A stretch of 64,000 nucleotides of DNA from Pseudomonas baetica (lineage in GTDB: Bacteria; Pseudomonadota; Gammaproteobacteria; Pseudomonadales; Pseudomonadaceae), in contig NZ_PHHE01000001.1 of assembly GCF_002813455.1 (NCBI RefSeq), positions 4,081,001 through 4,145,000 on the forward strand, given 5' to 3'. The stretch's first letter is position 1; each line of letters starts with the position of its first letter. Positions 50,323-59,525 of this stretch are shown here, in pieces. The position numbers and the translations under genes are program-made. A model generated the notes under the pieces. It saw nothing but the letters and a program-made list of their open reading frames with translations, was not told the DNA's origin and made no database searches.

Positions 50323-50409
50323 ATGAACGAGACCTCCCCCGTGTTGATCACCAGCAAACTTCTGGATCAAGTCATCAAGGCACACGCCCGTTGGCGTTGG
50401 CGCGCCTGA
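50323..50409 (+). CDS. trp leader peptide upstream of trpGDC
   Basis: This 28-codon ORF ([20 protein letters not shown] then HARWRWRA) is preceded by GGAA. Its penultimate codons contain two Trp residues spaced by Arg, the signature of ribosome-mediated attenuation. It ends 164 bases before trpG. The last 22 codons match the gph tail/trpE leader without gaps, with 15 identical residues. P. putida trpGDC is known to be regulated by attenuation; I infer this is its leader. The start codon and SD are weakly placed (three bases apart). Confidence 0.72.
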   Translation: MNETSPVLITSKLLDQVIKAHARWRWRA

Positions 50410-50572
50410 ATCTTTTCTGCCGGCCTGGCCGGATCTGTATCGCTTTGCCTTCCTTGCCCGTTTGAAATGCCGCTTTGCCGACGCGACTTGTGCGTCCGAC
50501 ATCGTGCAGCGCCCTGCGGGCAAGTCATCTGAAGGCTGTCTTCAAGTCAGAATTCAAGAGGTTCGAAACGCC
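50410..50572 (+). promoter_or_regulatory. trpGDC attenuator region
   Basis: After the leader stop comes CTGCCGGCCTGGCCGG (50417-50432), close to the block after the trpE leader. CTTGCCCG at about 50453 can pair with CGGGCAAG at about 50517, and GACGC/GCGTC forms a small hairpin between them. These alternatives fit attenuator folding; no canonical U-tract terminator is evident. Confidence 0.45.
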
Positions 50573-51166
50573 ATGTTGCTGATGATCGACAACTACGACT
50601 CCTTTACTTACAACGTTGTGCAATACCTCGGCGAACTGGGTGCTGAAGTCAAAGTCGTGCGCAACGACGAACTGACCATTGCTGAAATCGAAGCGCTTAA
50701 GCCCGAGCGCATCGTGGTGTCCCCAGGCCCTTGCACGCCCACCGAGGCCGGCATCTCCATCGACGCCATCAAGCATTTCGCTGGCAAGCTGCCAATCCTC
50801 GGTGTCTGCCTTGGTCACCAGTCCATCGGCCAAGCCTTTGGTGGTGATGTGGTGCGTGCCCGCCAAGTGATGCACGGTAAGACTAGTCCGGTATTCCACG
50901 AGGACAAGGGCGTTTTCGCCGGCCTCAACCGTCCGCTGACCGTCACCCGCTACCACTCGCTGATCGTCAAGCACGAGACGTTGCCCGATTGCCTGGAGCT
51001 GACCGCGTGGACGCAACACGATGACGGCAGCGTCGACGAAATCATGGGCCTGCGTCACAAGACCCTGAACATTGAGGGCGTACAGTTCCACCCCGAGTCG
51101 ATCCTGACCGAACAGGGCCATGAACTGTTTGCCAACTTCCTCAAACAAACCGGCGGCACGCGCTAA
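50573..51166 (+). CDS. trpG: anthranilate synthase component II (glutamine amidotransferase)
   Basis: ATG 50573 ([20 protein letters not shown]); earlier codons belong to the leader region. The 197-residue class I amidotransferase has the catalytic cysteine in [17 protein letters not shown], the histidine/glutamate in [13 protein letters not shown], and the oxyanion strand VVSPGPCTP. It supplies ammonia to TrpE. Confidence 0.97.
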   Translation: MLLMIDNYDSFTYNVVQYLGELGAEVKVVRNDELTIAEIEALKPERIVVSPGPCTPTEAGISIDAIKHFAGKLPILGVCLGHQSIGQAFGGDVVRARQVMHGKTSPVFHEDKGVFAGLNRPLTVTRYHSLIVKHETLPDCLELTAWTQHDDGSVDEIMGLRHKTLNIEGVQFHPESILTEQGHELFANFLKQTGGTR

Positions 51167-51175
51167 GGACTTCCC

Positions 51176-52225
51176 ATGAATATCAAGACAGCCCTGAGCC
51201 GTATCGTCGATCACCTCGACCTCAGCACCGATGAAATGCGCGATGTGATGCGCGAAATCATGACCGGCCAATGCACCGACGCGCAGATCGGCGCGTTCAT
51301 GATGGCCATGCGCATGAAGAGTGAGAGCATCGACGAGATCGTCGGCGCCGTATCGGTGATGCGTGAGCTGGCCGATCAGGTCGAACTCAAGACCCTCGAC
51401 GGTGTGGTCGATGTGGTGGGCACCGGCGGTGACGGTGCCAACATTTTCAACGTATCGACCGCTTCTTCTTTTGTTGTGGCGGCGGCGGGTTGCACCGTGG
51501 CCAAGCACGGCAACCGTGCGGTATCGGGCAAGAGCGGCAGTGCCGACTTGCTGGAAGTCGCCGGTATCTATCTCAACCTGACCCCGGTTCAGGTCGCCCG
51601 TTGTATCGACAACGTCGGCATCGGTTTCATGTTCGCCCAGACCCATCACAAAGCCATGAAGTACGCTGCCGGCCCGCGCCGCGATCTCGGCCTGCGTACG
51701 CTGTTCAACATGCTCGGCCCGCTTACGAATCCGGCCGGGGTTAAACATCAGGTCGTGGGTGTGTTCAACCCTGCACTTTGCCGTCCGTTGGCTGAAGTCT
51801 TGCAGCGTCTGGGCAGCAAGCATGTGCTGGTGGTGCATTCGAAGGATGGCCTGGACGAATTCAGTCTGGCTGCGCCGACTTTTGTCGCTGAGCTGAAAAA
51901 CAACGAGATCACCGAATATTGGGTCGAGCCGGAAGATCTGGGCATGAAGAGCCAGAGCCTGCACGGTCTGTCAGTCGACGGCCCGGAAGCCTCGCTCGCG
52001 CTGATCCGCGATGCACTGGGCAAGCGCAAAACCGAAAACGGTCAAAAAGCTGCTGAAATGATTGTGCTCAACGCCGGTGCAGCGCTGTACGCCGCCGACG
52101 TCGCCAGCAGTTTGAAACAGGGCGTAGAGCTTGCGCACGACGCTCTGCACACCGGCCTCGCTCGGGAAAAACTCGAGGAGCTGGGTGCCTTTACCGCGGT
52201 ATTCAGAGTGGAGAATGAAGGATGA
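51176..52225 (+). CDS. trpD: anthranilate phosphoribosyltransferase
   Basis: The 349-residue enzyme joins anthranilate to PRPP. The PRPP loop is [17 protein letters not shown], followed by [19 protein letters not shown] and [20 protein letters not shown]. It begins nine bases after trpG and overlaps trpC by ATGA. Confidence 0.98.
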   Translation: MNIKTALSRIVDHLDLSTDEMRDVMREIMTGQCTDAQIGAFMMAMRMKSESIDEIVGAVSVMRELADQVELKTLDGVVDVVGTGGDGANIFNVSTASSFVVAAAGCTVAKHGNRAVSGKSGSADLLEVAGIYLNLTPVQVARCIDNVGIGFMFAQTHHKAMKYAAGPRRDLGLRTLFNMLGPLTNPAGVKHQVVGVFNPALCRPLAEVLQRLGSKHVLVVHSKDGLDEFSLAAPTFVAELKNNEITEYWVEPEDLGMKSQSLHGLSVDGPEASLALIRDALGKRKTENGQKAAEMIVLNAGAALYAADVASSLKQGVELAHDALHTGLAREKLEELGAFTAVFRVENEG

Positions 52226-53058
52226 GTGTACCGACGGTTCTGGAAAACATTCTGGCCCGCAAGGTTCAGGAAGTCGCCGAGCGTAGCGCTCGTGTGAGCC
52301 TGAGCGAGCTGGAAAGTCTGGCCAAGGCGGCCGATGCACCCCGTGGATTTGCCCAGGCATTGCTGGCGCAGGCGAAGAAGAAACAACCGGCGGTGATTGC
52401 CGAAATCAAAAAGGCATCGCCGAGCAAAGGCGTGATTCGCGAGGACTTCGTTCCCGCCGACATCGCCAAAAGCTACGAGAAGGGCGGGGCGACCTGTCTG
52501 TCGGTGCTGACCGATATCGACTACTTCCAGGGCGCCGATGCCTATCTGCAGCAGGCTCGTGCCGCGTGCAAACTACCGGTGATCCGCAAGGACTTCATGA
52601 TCGACCCGTACCAGATCGTTGAAGCCCGTGCGCTGGGCGCCGATTGCGTGTTGTTGATCGTCTCCGCGCTGGACGACGTGAAAATGGCCGAGTTGGCTTC
52701 CGTGGCCAAAAGCGTCGGTCTCGACGTGCTGGTTGAAGTGCATGACGGCGATGAGCTGGAGCGCGCGTTGAAAACCCTCGACACGCCACTGGTCGGGATC
52801 AACAACCGTAACCTGCACACCTTCGACGTCAGCCTGGAAACCACCCTAGACCTGCTGCCGCGCATCCCGCGCGATCGTCTGGTGATTACCGAGAGCGGTA
52901 TCCTCAACCGTGCCGATGTCGAGCTGATGGAAATCAGCGACGTTTATGCGTTCCTCGTCGGTGAGGCGTTCATGCGTGCGGAAAGCCCGGGCACCGAATT
53001 ACAACGCCTGTTTTTCCCTGAGCGTGGCACTGCGGTAAGCGGTTCGACACTCGACTGA
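52222..53058 (+). CDS. trpC: indole-3-glycerol phosphate synthase
   Basis: The 278-residue monofunctional TIM barrel closes the indole ring. Motifs: [53 protein letters not shown] and [13 protein letters not shown]. It lacks a TrpF domain, as usual in Pseudomonas. Confidence 0.98.
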   Translation: MSVPTVLENILARKVQEVAERSARVSLSELESLAKAADAPRGFAQALLAQAKKKQPAVIAEIKKASPSKGVIREDFVPADIAKSYEKGGATCLSVLTDIDYFQGADAYLQQARAACKLPVIRKDFMIDPYQIVEARALGADCVLLIVSALDDVKMAELASVAKSVGLDVLVEVHDGDELERALKTLDTPLVGINNRNLHTFDVSLETTLDLLPRIPRDRLVITESGILNRADVELMEISDVYAFLVGEAFMRAESPGTELQRLFFPERGTAVSGSTLD

Positions 53059-53080
53059 GTTCCCTCAGACCGAGTCGACC

Positions 53081-53150
53081 TCTTCGCGAGCAAGCCCGCT
53101 CCCACATTTGGATTGCATTTCACCTGTGGGAGCGGGCTTGCTCGCGAAGA
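53081..53150. repeat. REPIN (GCGGGCTTGCTCGC type)
   Basis: TCTTCGCGAGCAAGCCCGCT and the inverted copy GAGCGGGCTTGCTCGCGAAG are 16 bases apart. It closes the trpGDC operon. Confidence 0.85.
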
Positions 53151-53194
53151 GGGATTCAATTTCCCCGAAGATTTTTGATCTGCCGGAGTTCTTA

Positions 53195-53896
53195 ATGTCG
53201 CTGCCTACCTCCCTCACCATCGAAGCCGGCCTGCAAGCCGAACAGGACTTGCTCGCCTCGATCTGCGCCGGTGACGCGGAATTCGGCCTGCTTTTCTGGC
53301 AACCCAGCGACCGCGCTCTGGTCATGCCCCGGCGCCTCAACCGTCTCCCCGGTTTCGAGCACGCCTGCGAAGTCTCCGCCGCCGCCGGCTGGCCAGTTCT
53401 GCTGCGCGAAACCGGCGGCGAACCGGTCCCGCAATCGGCCGCGACCATCAATATCGCACTGGTTTACGCACCGCCTCGCAGCGAAGGCGATCTCAACCGC
53501 ATCGAAACCGGCTACCGCCGTCTGTGCGATCCGATCTGCCAATTGCTGGATGAGTTGGGCGGCATGTCGTCCCTGGGCGAAATCGACGGGGCGTTTTGCG
53601 ACGGTCGCTTCAACGTCAATCTCGACGGCCGCAAGATGGTCGGCACCGCCCAGCGCTGGCGCCAGAGTCAGGGCGGACAGCGTCCGGTAGGGCTGGTACA
53701 CGGTGCGATGCTGGTGGATAACGAGCGCGAATCGATGGTGGCGGCAGTCAATCGCTTCAACGCAGCCTGTGGTCTGGAGCAGCGGGTCCGCGCGCAAAGC
53801 CACATTGCCCTGCATGAAAAATTCAACGCGCCGCAGGCTTTGGCGCGTCTCGATGAGTTGTTTCGTTTAATGCTGGCGCAGATGTACAGCGTTTAA
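53195..53896 (+). CDS. lipoate-protein ligase family protein
   Basis: ATG 53195 (MSLPTSLTIEAGLQAEQDLL) has GGAG eight bases before. The 233-residue protein has the BPL/LplA/LipB fold: LLFWQPSDRALVMPRRLN matches the LplA start, and the lysine in NVNLDGRKMVGTAQRW is the expected catalytic lysine. The actual acyl substrate (lipoate, octanoate or other) is not clear; it is shorter than E. coli LplA and lacks its accessory domain. It is convergent with vfr, ten bases apart. Confidence 0.78.
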   Translation: MSLPTSLTIEAGLQAEQDLLASICAGDAEFGLLFWQPSDRALVMPRRLNRLPGFEHACEVSAAAGWPVLLRETGGEPVPQSAATINIALVYAPPRSEGDLNRIETGYRRLCDPICQLLDELGGMSSLGEIDGAFCDGRFNVNLDGRKMVGTAQRWRQSQGGQRPVGLVHGAMLVDNERESMVAAVNRFNAACGLEQRVRAQSHIALHEKFNAPQALARLDELFRLMLAQMYSV

Positions 53897-53906
53897 GCGT
53901 TCGCGT

Positions 53907-54551
53907 TTAACGAGTGCCGAAGACCACCATGGTCTTGCCCTTCACATTGACCAGGTTGCGTTCCTCAAGATCCTTGAGCACGCGACCGACCATCTCCCGC
54001 GAACAGCCGACAATCCGCCCGATTTCCTGACGGGTCACCTTGATCTGCATACCGTCCGGATGGGTCATTGCGTCCGGCTGTTTGCACAGTTCCAGCAGGC
54101 ATCGGGCCACGCGACCGGTGACGTCGAAGAACGCCAGATCGCCGACCTTGCGCGTGGTATTGCGCAGGCGCTGTGCGATTTGTCCGCTGAGCACGTAAAG
54201 AATGTCTGGATCCTGCTGCGACAACTCGCGGAATTTCGCATAGCTGATTTCCGCGGTTTCACATTCGACCTTGGCCCGCACCCAGGCGCTGCGCTGCTGC
54301 TCCTGGCCTGCCTGTTCGAACAGGCCCAGTTCGCCGAAGAAATCCCCGGCGTTGAGGTACGCGATGATCATCTCGCGGCCGTCGTCATCCTCAATCAGGA
54401 TCGTTACGGAGCCCTTGATAATGAAGTACAGCGTGTCCGAACGGTCGCCTGCGCAAATGATGTTGCTCTTGGCCGCATGACGGCGGCGCTGACAGTGCAT
54501 CAACAGCTTGTCGACGTTCTTGATTTTGGGTGTGGGGGTAATAGCAACCAT
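53907..54551 (-). CDS. vfr: cAMP-activated global regulator Vfr (CRP)
   Basis: ATG 54551 ([20 protein letters not shown]); the frame extends 39 codons upstream without support. The 214-residue protein has the cAMP pocket FFGELGLF and [17 protein letters not shown], a C-helix, and a C-terminal [23 protein letters not shown]. It matches Vfr of P. aeruginosa (214 residues), controlling virulence and catabolic genes there. Residue pattern is closer to Vfr than to E. coli CRP only in the N-terminal extension. Confidence 0.94.
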   Translation of the reverse strand: MVAITPTPKIKNVDKLLMHCQRRRHAAKSNIICAGDRSDTLYFIIKGSVTILIEDDDGREMIIAYLNAGDFFGELGLFEQAGQEQQRSAWVRAKVECETAEISYAKFRELSQQDPDILYVLSGQIAQRLRNTTRKVGDLAFFDVTGRVARCLLELCKQPDAMTHPDGMQIKVTRQEIGRIVGCSREMVGRVLKDLEERNLVNVKGKTMVVFGTR

Positions 54552-54790
54552 GGTTGTATCCCGAAAAGACTGCACGGTGATGTTTGATTTTTTTATGAGG
54601 CGCTGAAGGCGGTCGCTACACGGCTGGCGGCATGGGCGCCAGCGAATTGGCGCCAGCTTACCAGACACTTCGTCGCAAACTCGAGAAATTACCTACGCAG
54701 TTGGAGCATCCGTCCTAGGAACGCCGCGCGCTGTCAGAGCAAAACCCTGTGCTAAGCTGGCGACCCTTTTTTTACAGTGGAGTCTGGGCG
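54552..54790. other. divergent region between vfr and osmC
   Basis: About 240 bases. I searched by eye for a CRP/Vfr box (TGTGA-N6-TCACA) and found none; no other strong structure is visible. Confidence 0.35.
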
Positions 54791-55213
54791 ATGAAGGCAC
54801 GCATCCAATGGGCTGGCGAAGCCATGTTCCTCGGCGAATCCGGTAGTGGCCATGTCGTGGTCATGGACGGTCCGCCGGACGCCGGTGGTCGTAATCTGGG
54901 CGTTCGTCCGATGGAAATGCTCCTGCTGGGCGTCGGCGGTTGCAGCAACTTCGACGTGGTCAGCATTCTGAAGAAGTCCCGTCAGGCCGTTGAAAGCTGT
55001 GAAGCCTTCCTCGAAGCCGAACGCGCGACCGAAGATCCAAAGGTGTTCACCAAGATCCACATGCACTTCGTGGTCAAGGGCCGTGGATTGAAAGAAGCCC
55101 AGGTCAAACGCGCCATCGAACTGTCCGCCGAAAAATATTGCTCCGCCTCGATCATGCTCGGTGCCGCTGGCGTGGCCATCACTCACGACTACGAAATCGT
55201 CGAACTCGGTTGA
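54791..55213 (+). CDS. OsmC family protein
   Basis: ATG 54791 begins MKARIQWAGEAMFLGESGSG. The 140-residue protein keeps both peroxidatic cysteines, in LGVGGCSNFDVVSIL and AEKYCSASIML, as in the YhfA-like subgroup. OsmC proteins reduce organic hydroperoxides, but the substrate of this subgroup is unsettled. It is placed between vfr and speD as in P. aeruginosa. Confidence 0.9.
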   Translation: MKARIQWAGEAMFLGESGSGHVVVMDGPPDAGGRNLGVRPMEMLLLGVGGCSNFDVVSILKKSRQAVESCEAFLEAERATEDPKVFTKIHMHFVVKGRGLKEAQVKRAIELSAEKYCSASIMLGAAGVAITHDYEIVELG

Positions 55214-55377
55214 AGCGACATTCAACTATCATAAAAGCAGTGCAGACTCTGGCGATCCCACGCTGACGTCTGCATAATGCGCCACTTTTTTCAGGGCAGT
55301 GATCGGTCAGCCGACGGGTCATCCGCCTGAACAGATAACCAAAATCGCCATCGCGAAGAGGTGTTAACCGTCCTACG

Positions 55378-55398
55378 CAGGTGCGTTGTTCGCACTTG
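55378..55398 (+). promoter_or_regulatory. hairpin in the speD leader
   Basis: CAGGTGCG and CGCACTTG flank TTGTT, eight pairs with one G-U, 53 bases before the speD start. The 237-base osmC-speD gap also contains CGCGGCCGTGCCGC. No ligand-binding RNA family is recognised. Confidence 0.4.
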
Positions 55399-55450
55399 AC
55401 GGGCATGCTTGATCACGCGGCCGTGCCGCATACATAGAGAGTTTTTAACG

Positions 55451-56245
55451 GTGAAAAGCAAACTCAAGCTCCACGGGTTCAATAACCTGACAAAGACCTT
55501 GAGCTTCAACATCTATGACATCTGCTACGCGGAGACCCCGCAAGACCAGCAGGCGTACGTCGAGTACATCAATCAAGAGTACAACGCCGAACGCCTGACG
55601 CAGATCCTCACGGAAGTTGTCGAAATCATTGGTGCCAACATTCTGAACATTGCGAGTCAGAACTATGAGCCTCAGGGTGCCAGCGTCACGATTCTGATCT
55701 CGGAAGAGCCGGTGACTCCGACCGAAAGCCAGATTGAAGAATCGCCTGGCCCATTGCCCGAAATTATCCTGGCCCACCTCGACAAGAGCCATATCACGGT
55801 GCATACCTACCCGGAAATCCATCCGGATGCGGGTATTGCGACTTTCCGTGTGGACATCGACGTGTCGACCTGTGGTGTCATTTCACCGCTTAAAGCGCTC
55901 AATTTCCTCATTCACCAGTTCGATTCGGACATCGTGACCGTGGATTACCGTGTGCGCGGCTTCACCCGTGACGTTGAAGGCAACAAGCACTTCATCGACC
56001 ACGAGATCAACTCGATCCAGAACTACCTTTCCGAAGACACTCGCGACGCGTACCAGATGACCGACGTGAACGTGTACCAGGAAAACCTGTTCCACACCAA
56101 AATGCTGCTGAAGAACTTCGAACTGGATAACTATCTGTTCGGCGACGCCACCAGCAATCTGTCCCCTGAGCAACGCGCTCAAGTGACTGATCGTGTGAAA
56201 CACGAGATGCTGGAAATCTTCTACGCGCGCAACATGCCGACCTAA
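55451..56245 (+). CDS. speD: S-adenosylmethionine decarboxylase proenzyme
   Basis: I start at GTG 55451 ([20 protein letters not shown]), the conserved N-terminus of the 264-residue E. coli-type enzyme; 14 upstream codons are unsupported. The self-cleavage/pyruvoyl serine is in [17 protein letters not shown], and the cysteine in [11 protein letters not shown] follows. It supplies decarboxylated SAM for spermidine synthesis. Confidence 0.95.
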   Translation: MKSKLKLHGFNNLTKTLSFNIYDICYAETPQDQQAYVEYINQEYNAERLTQILTEVVEIIGANILNIASQNYEPQGASVTILISEEPVTPTESQIEESPGPLPEIILAHLDKSHITVHTYPEIHPDAGIATFRVDIDVSTCGVISPLKALNFLIHQFDSDIVTVDYRVRGFTRDVEGNKHFIDHEINSIQNYLSEDTRDAYQMTDVNVYQENLFHTKMLLKNFELDNYLFGDATSNLSPEQRAQVTDRVKHEMLEIFYARNMPT

Positions 56246-56258
56246 GATTCCCGGGCAC

Positions 56259-56295
56259 AAAAAAAGGCGACTGTCTCAGGACAGTCGCCTTTTTT
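56259..56295. terminator. bidirectional terminator between speD and coq7
   Basis: AAAAAAAGGCGACTGTC and GACAGTCGCCTTTTTTT surround a short loop. It has an A-run on one side and a T-run on the other, so it serves speD (plus) and coq7 (minus). Confidence 0.92.
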
Positions 56296-56313
56296 ATTGT
56301 TGAAACAAAGACC

Positions 56314-56341
56314 CCTGTGGGAGCTGGCTTGCCAGCGATGG
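56314..56341. repeat. short palindromic repeat (GAGCTGGCTTGCCAGC type)
   Basis: CTGTGGGAGCTGGCTTGCCA contains the palindromic core GCTGGCTTGCCAGC. It is a single, unpaired REP-like unit of a subtype seen nowhere else in this window. Confidence 0.65.
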
Positions 56342-56364
56342 GGCCCTGTCCGGCAATACACTTC

Positions 56365-57012
56365 TCAAATCCGATAAGTACTCTTGGTCATTACCTTCGC
56401 CAAAAGACTCATCCCGAACTTCACCGGCGCCGGAAACCGGAAACCGCCAGCATCCAGCGCACTTTCTGCATGGTGCTCTTCATCTATACGCATCTGCTCC
56501 AGAATCGCCCGGGACTTCTCATCCTCGGCAGGCAGTTGTTCAAGATGCTCGTTCAAGTGTTTGCACACCTGATGCTCTGTTGCCGCGACAAACCCGAGGC
56601 TGACCTTGTCGCTGATCAGCCCGGCCACCGCACCAATACCGAAGGACATGCCGTAGAACAGCGGATTGAGCACGCTGGTGTGGCTGCCCAACTGGTGAAT
56701 GCGTTGTTCGCACCAGACCAGATGATCGATCTCTTCTTCGGCCGCGTGCTCCATGGCTTCGCGCACTTGCGGCAGCTTGGCGGTCAAGGCCTGCCCCTGA
56801 TACAGCGCCTGGGCGCAGACTTCGCCGGTATGGTTGATGCGCATCAGGCCGGCGACGTGGCGGGTGTCTTCGTCGCTCATCTGCGTTTCCGGTTGCAGAA
56901 TCGCTGGTGACGGACGGTACGGCTGGCCGCTGAAGGGCAGCAAGGTACGCATCGCGGCATCGGCTTGCAGCAGAAGCCGGTCAATCGGCGAGTAGTGACG
57001 TTGGGTAGTCAT
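56365..57012 (-). CDS. coq7: 2-nonaprenyl-3-methyl-6-methoxy-1,4-benzoquinol hydroxylase Coq7
   Basis: The 215-residue di-iron carboxylate enzyme hydroxylates the ubiquinone ring. Iron ligands are in [29 protein letters not shown] and [14 protein letters not shown]. This Coq7 replaces UbiF in pseudomonads. Full length, with clear start ATG 57012. Confidence 0.95.
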   Translation of the reverse strand: MTTQRHYSPIDRLLLQADAAMRTLLPFSGQPYRPSPAILQPETQMSDEDTRHVAGLMRINHTGEVCAQALYQGQALTAKLPQVREAMEHAAEEEIDHLVWCEQRIHQLGSHTSVLNPLFYGMSFGIGAVAGLISDKVSLGFVAATEHQVCKHLNEHLEQLPAEDEKSRAILEQMRIDEEHHAESALDAGGFRFPAPVKFGMSLLAKVMTKSTYRI

Positions 57013-57110
57013 GCTGACCTCCGGGAAGAATCTCGGCGGCCAGTTTAACCGAATCGGCCGGGGAGCGTTTGCGCTGGGTCATTTGCCATGCAGGGGCACG
57101 GTTTGCTTTT

Positions 57111-57200
57111 TGTGGGAGCGGGCTTGCTCGCGAAGGCGGAGTATCTGGCACTGATACTTTGAATGTGCCGATGTCTTCGCGAGCAAGCCCGCTCCCACAG
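57111..57200. repeat. REPIN (GCGGGCTTGCTCGC type)
   Basis: TGTGGGAGCGGGCTTGCTCG and its inverted copy CGAGCAAGCCCGCTCCCACA are separated by about 40 bases, between coq7 and the HIT gene. Confidence 0.85.
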
Positions 57201-57216
57201 GGTAGGATCCCCTGGA

Positions 57217-57555
57217 TCAGCCCGGCGGCCAGTTCATCTGGCGTTGGCCGAGCACGTGCATATGAATGTGATAGACGGTCTGCCCACCTTTCTCATTGCA
57301 GTTCATTACCACGCGGAAGCCTTCTTCACAGCCCAGTTCCAGGGCCAGTCGCTGCGCAGTAAACAAAATATGCCCGGCCAGCGCCTTGTCGTCTTCTGTC
57401 AGGTCATTGAGGGTACGCACCGGTTTTTTCGGGATGACCAGAAAATGCACCGGTGCCTGGGGGGCGATATCGTGGAACGCCAGAACCTGGTCGTCCTCGT
57501 AGATGATCTTGGCCGGTATTTCCCGGTTGATGATCTTGGTGAACAGAGTATCCAC
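57217..57555 (-). CDS. histidine triad (HIT) nucleotide-binding protein
   Basis: I use GTG 57555 (protein starts DTLFTKIINREIPAKIIYED after the initiator), with GGAGAAAAC upstream; the frame is open 14 codons earlier. The 112-residue HinT-like hydrolase has the triad VYHIHMHVLG and FHDIAPQAPVHFLVIPKK. It acts on purine nucleoside phosphoramidates. Confidence 0.92.
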   Translation of the reverse strand: MDTLFTKIINREIPAKIIYEDDQVLAFHDIAPQAPVHFLVIPKKPVRTLNDLTEDDKALAGHILFTAQRLALELGCEEGFRVVMNCNEKGGQTVYHIHMHVLGQRQMNWPPG

Positions 57556-57635
57556 TGCTGTTTTCTCCGTTGTGTGGGCTGGCCTGAGTGTACTCATGGG
57601 GAATGAACCCGCCCAGTGTTTTGCCGTAGGACAGT

Positions 57636-58424
57636 TCAGCGCGGGCAGTAAGCCTTGTTGACCATGCCGACGATGGTGCGGTTAAGCCAGCGTGAACCCA
57701 GTCGCGGCAGAAATGCGAACCAGCGATTGCGCCGTCCCGGAATGATGATTGCGCGGTTCTTGTCGAGCGCGCGCACGGTGTACAGCGCGACCTCTTCTGG
57801 GCTCATCAGCAATTTGCTGTCTTTGAGTTTGTCGCTATTCAGCTGCGCGGTGCGGAAAAATGCCGTGCGGGTAGGGCCAGGGCAAAGCACCGAAACCTTC
57901 ACCGCACTTTGCTTGAGCTCAACCCGCAAGGCTTCGGAGAAATGCAGCACGTAGGCCTTGCTGGCGTAATAGGTGCTCATCCACGGTCCGGGATTGAACG
58001 CTGCCACCGAGGCGACGTTGAGAATCTGCCCGCCACCCTGCAACGCCATGCTGTTGCCGATCGCATGGCACAAACGGGTTAGGGCAAGAATATTCACCTC
58101 GATCAGGTCCTGCTCGGTCATCCAGTCCTGGGCCAGGAACGGGCCGCAGGTACCGATGCCGGCGCAGTTCACCAACAGATCAATCTGCCGGTCACCTTCT
58201 TCCAGCTCCAGCAAAAAGCCGGACAGGCGCAGCGGCTCGCCGAGATCGCAGGCGCGGAACAGCACCTCGACGCCGAAGCGCTGGGTCAGTTCGATCGCAA
58301 TACTTTCCAGCTGATCACGCTGTCGTGCCACCAGAATCAGGCTGCGGCCGCGCCGGGCCAGCGCTTCGGCCATGGCCAGGCCGATGCCGCTGGAGGCGCC
58401 AGTGATCAGAGCGTAACGGGTCAT
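57636..58424 (-). CDS. short-chain dehydrogenase/reductase
   Basis: ATG 58424 (MTRYALITGASSGIGLAMAE) has GGAG before it. The 262-residue SDR has the NAD(P) loop TGASSGIG, NCAGIG, and the catalytic S/Y/K in NVASVAAFNPGPWMSTYYAS and YYASKAYVLHFSEA. A basic C-terminal tail (GRRNRWFAFLPRLG) resembles the family with membrane-near location. Substrate unknown. Confidence 0.9.
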   Translation of the reverse strand: MTRYALITGASSGIGLAMAEALARRGRSLILVARQRDQLESIAIELTQRFGVEVLFRACDLGEPLRLSGFLLELEEGDRQIDLLVNCAGIGTCGPFLAQDWMTEQDLIEVNILALTRLCHAIGNSMALQGGGQILNVASVAAFNPGPWMSTYYASKAYVLHFSEALRVELKQSAVKVSVLCPGPTRTAFFRTAQLNSDKLKDSKLLMSPEEVALYTVRALDKNRAIIIPGRRNRWFAFLPRLGSRWLNRTIVGMVNKAYCPR

Positions 58425-58485
58425 GCATTTCTCCATCGCAACAGCTCCGCGCCAGCGACGCGGGTGTCACGGCGGGGAGCGCTGT

Positions 58486-59448
58486 TCATTCTTTCGCAGA
58501 GTCTACAGGGGCCTGCACCGCTTCGGCTGCCTCGTCGGCGGAATTCGCTGCCGGTTCGACCTCGACGTCGATTTCATCGGTGGTCACCGAGCCACTGTCG
58601 TAGCTGCTTTCGAGGCTGGTTTCGTATTCCTGCTGGATGGCTGAGATGCCGCCGAGCATTCCACCTACGATAAACAACCCGATGAACACGATCCACAGCG
58701 AGCACAGCACCTTGACTGCTGTGCTGTTGGGCGGAGGGGGCGGCCCGTAGCGATTGGCACCGGTATTGCCCGGCACAATCATGATCACAAAAGGAAAGAT
58801 GCTGCCCACCAAGGGGACAAGGTTCAGCAACCAGAGCCAGCCCGACCAGCCGATATCGTGCAGGCGTTGAACCGTGAACAAAATGCTGATGATGACCAGC
58901 ACCAGGCCCAGGAAAGCCGCGATGAGGCCGCCAATGATCAGGCCGCTGGTGGACTCGGTACTGACAAGCCCCACGGCAATCAGCGCAAATATGCTGAGAA
59001 TCGGCAGGCTCACCAACGTCACGACCATCGTCCAGGCGAGAAAGCGCAGACGTCCAATCCGGCCATCGACGCTGAACGGTTTGAGCGTGGCGAATGCCGG
59101 AAGGTTTTCACCAACGCTGGCGCGGGGTGGCGCATACGGTGAGTTCGGTTCCGCGTAGACGGGAGTGGGAGCAGGAGCGTGCTCGTGGACGTCTGACAGA
59201 TTCAGTTCGATGGCCGTTTCAGATTCGATGCGTGCATCGACCCCGGTTTTGCTCAGTGCCTGCAGATAGGCTAGCGCATCGCCATGGGACAGATCGCGTT
59301 TGAGTGCCACGGTACGGCCATTGAACAGGCGTTCGATGGCGGCAACATCGCTTTTGAACAGATCCGCCAGATTGAGCTTGGCGGTGGTGATATCGACACC
59401 GGGCTGTAGAGCACCGTCGAAAACGATCTTGTAACGGGGTTCGCTCAT
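58486..59448 (-). CDS. DUF805 domain membrane protein with N-terminal extra module
   Basis: The 320-residue protein has a soluble N-terminal module (about residues 5-80, with YKIVFDGALQPGVDITTAKL and LFNGRTVALKRDL), a Pro-rich linker, then DUF805 with four hydrophobic helices (about 130-280) including VQRLHDIGWSGWLWLLNL and NRYGPPPPP. The C-terminus is acidic (DEIDVEVEPAANSADEAAEA). Function is unknown. Confidence 0.85.
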   Translation of the reverse strand: MSEPRYKIVFDGALQPGVDITTAKLNLADLFKSDVAAIERLFNGRTVALKRDLSHGDALAYLQALSKTGVDARIESETAIELNLSDVHEHAPAPTPVYAEPNSPYAPPRASVGENLPAFATLKPFSVDGRIGRLRFLAWTMVVTLVSLPILSIFALIAVGLVSTESTSGLIIGGLIAAFLGLVLVIISILFTVQRLHDIGWSGWLWLLNLVPLVGSIFPFVIMIVPGNTGANRYGPPPPPNSTAVKVLCSLWIVFIGLFIVGGMLGGISAIQQEYETSLESSYDSGSVTTDEIDVEVEPAANSADEAAEAVQAPVDSAKE

Positions 59449-59525
59449 GGCCGAGGCATCCTTGTCGCGAAGAGAATGAAAGGTCGTTAGTTTAAGGCCA
59501 GTCCACCAGCGACGGGCCTGATTTT

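Noticed and set aside
54552-54790. Vfr autoregulatory site
   Set aside because: No TGTGA-N6-TCACA-like pair found in the vfr upstream DNA.
38788-57200. CRISPR array
   Set aside because: The repeated palindromes are dispersed REPINs in separate gaps with no regular spacing, and no cas gene is present.
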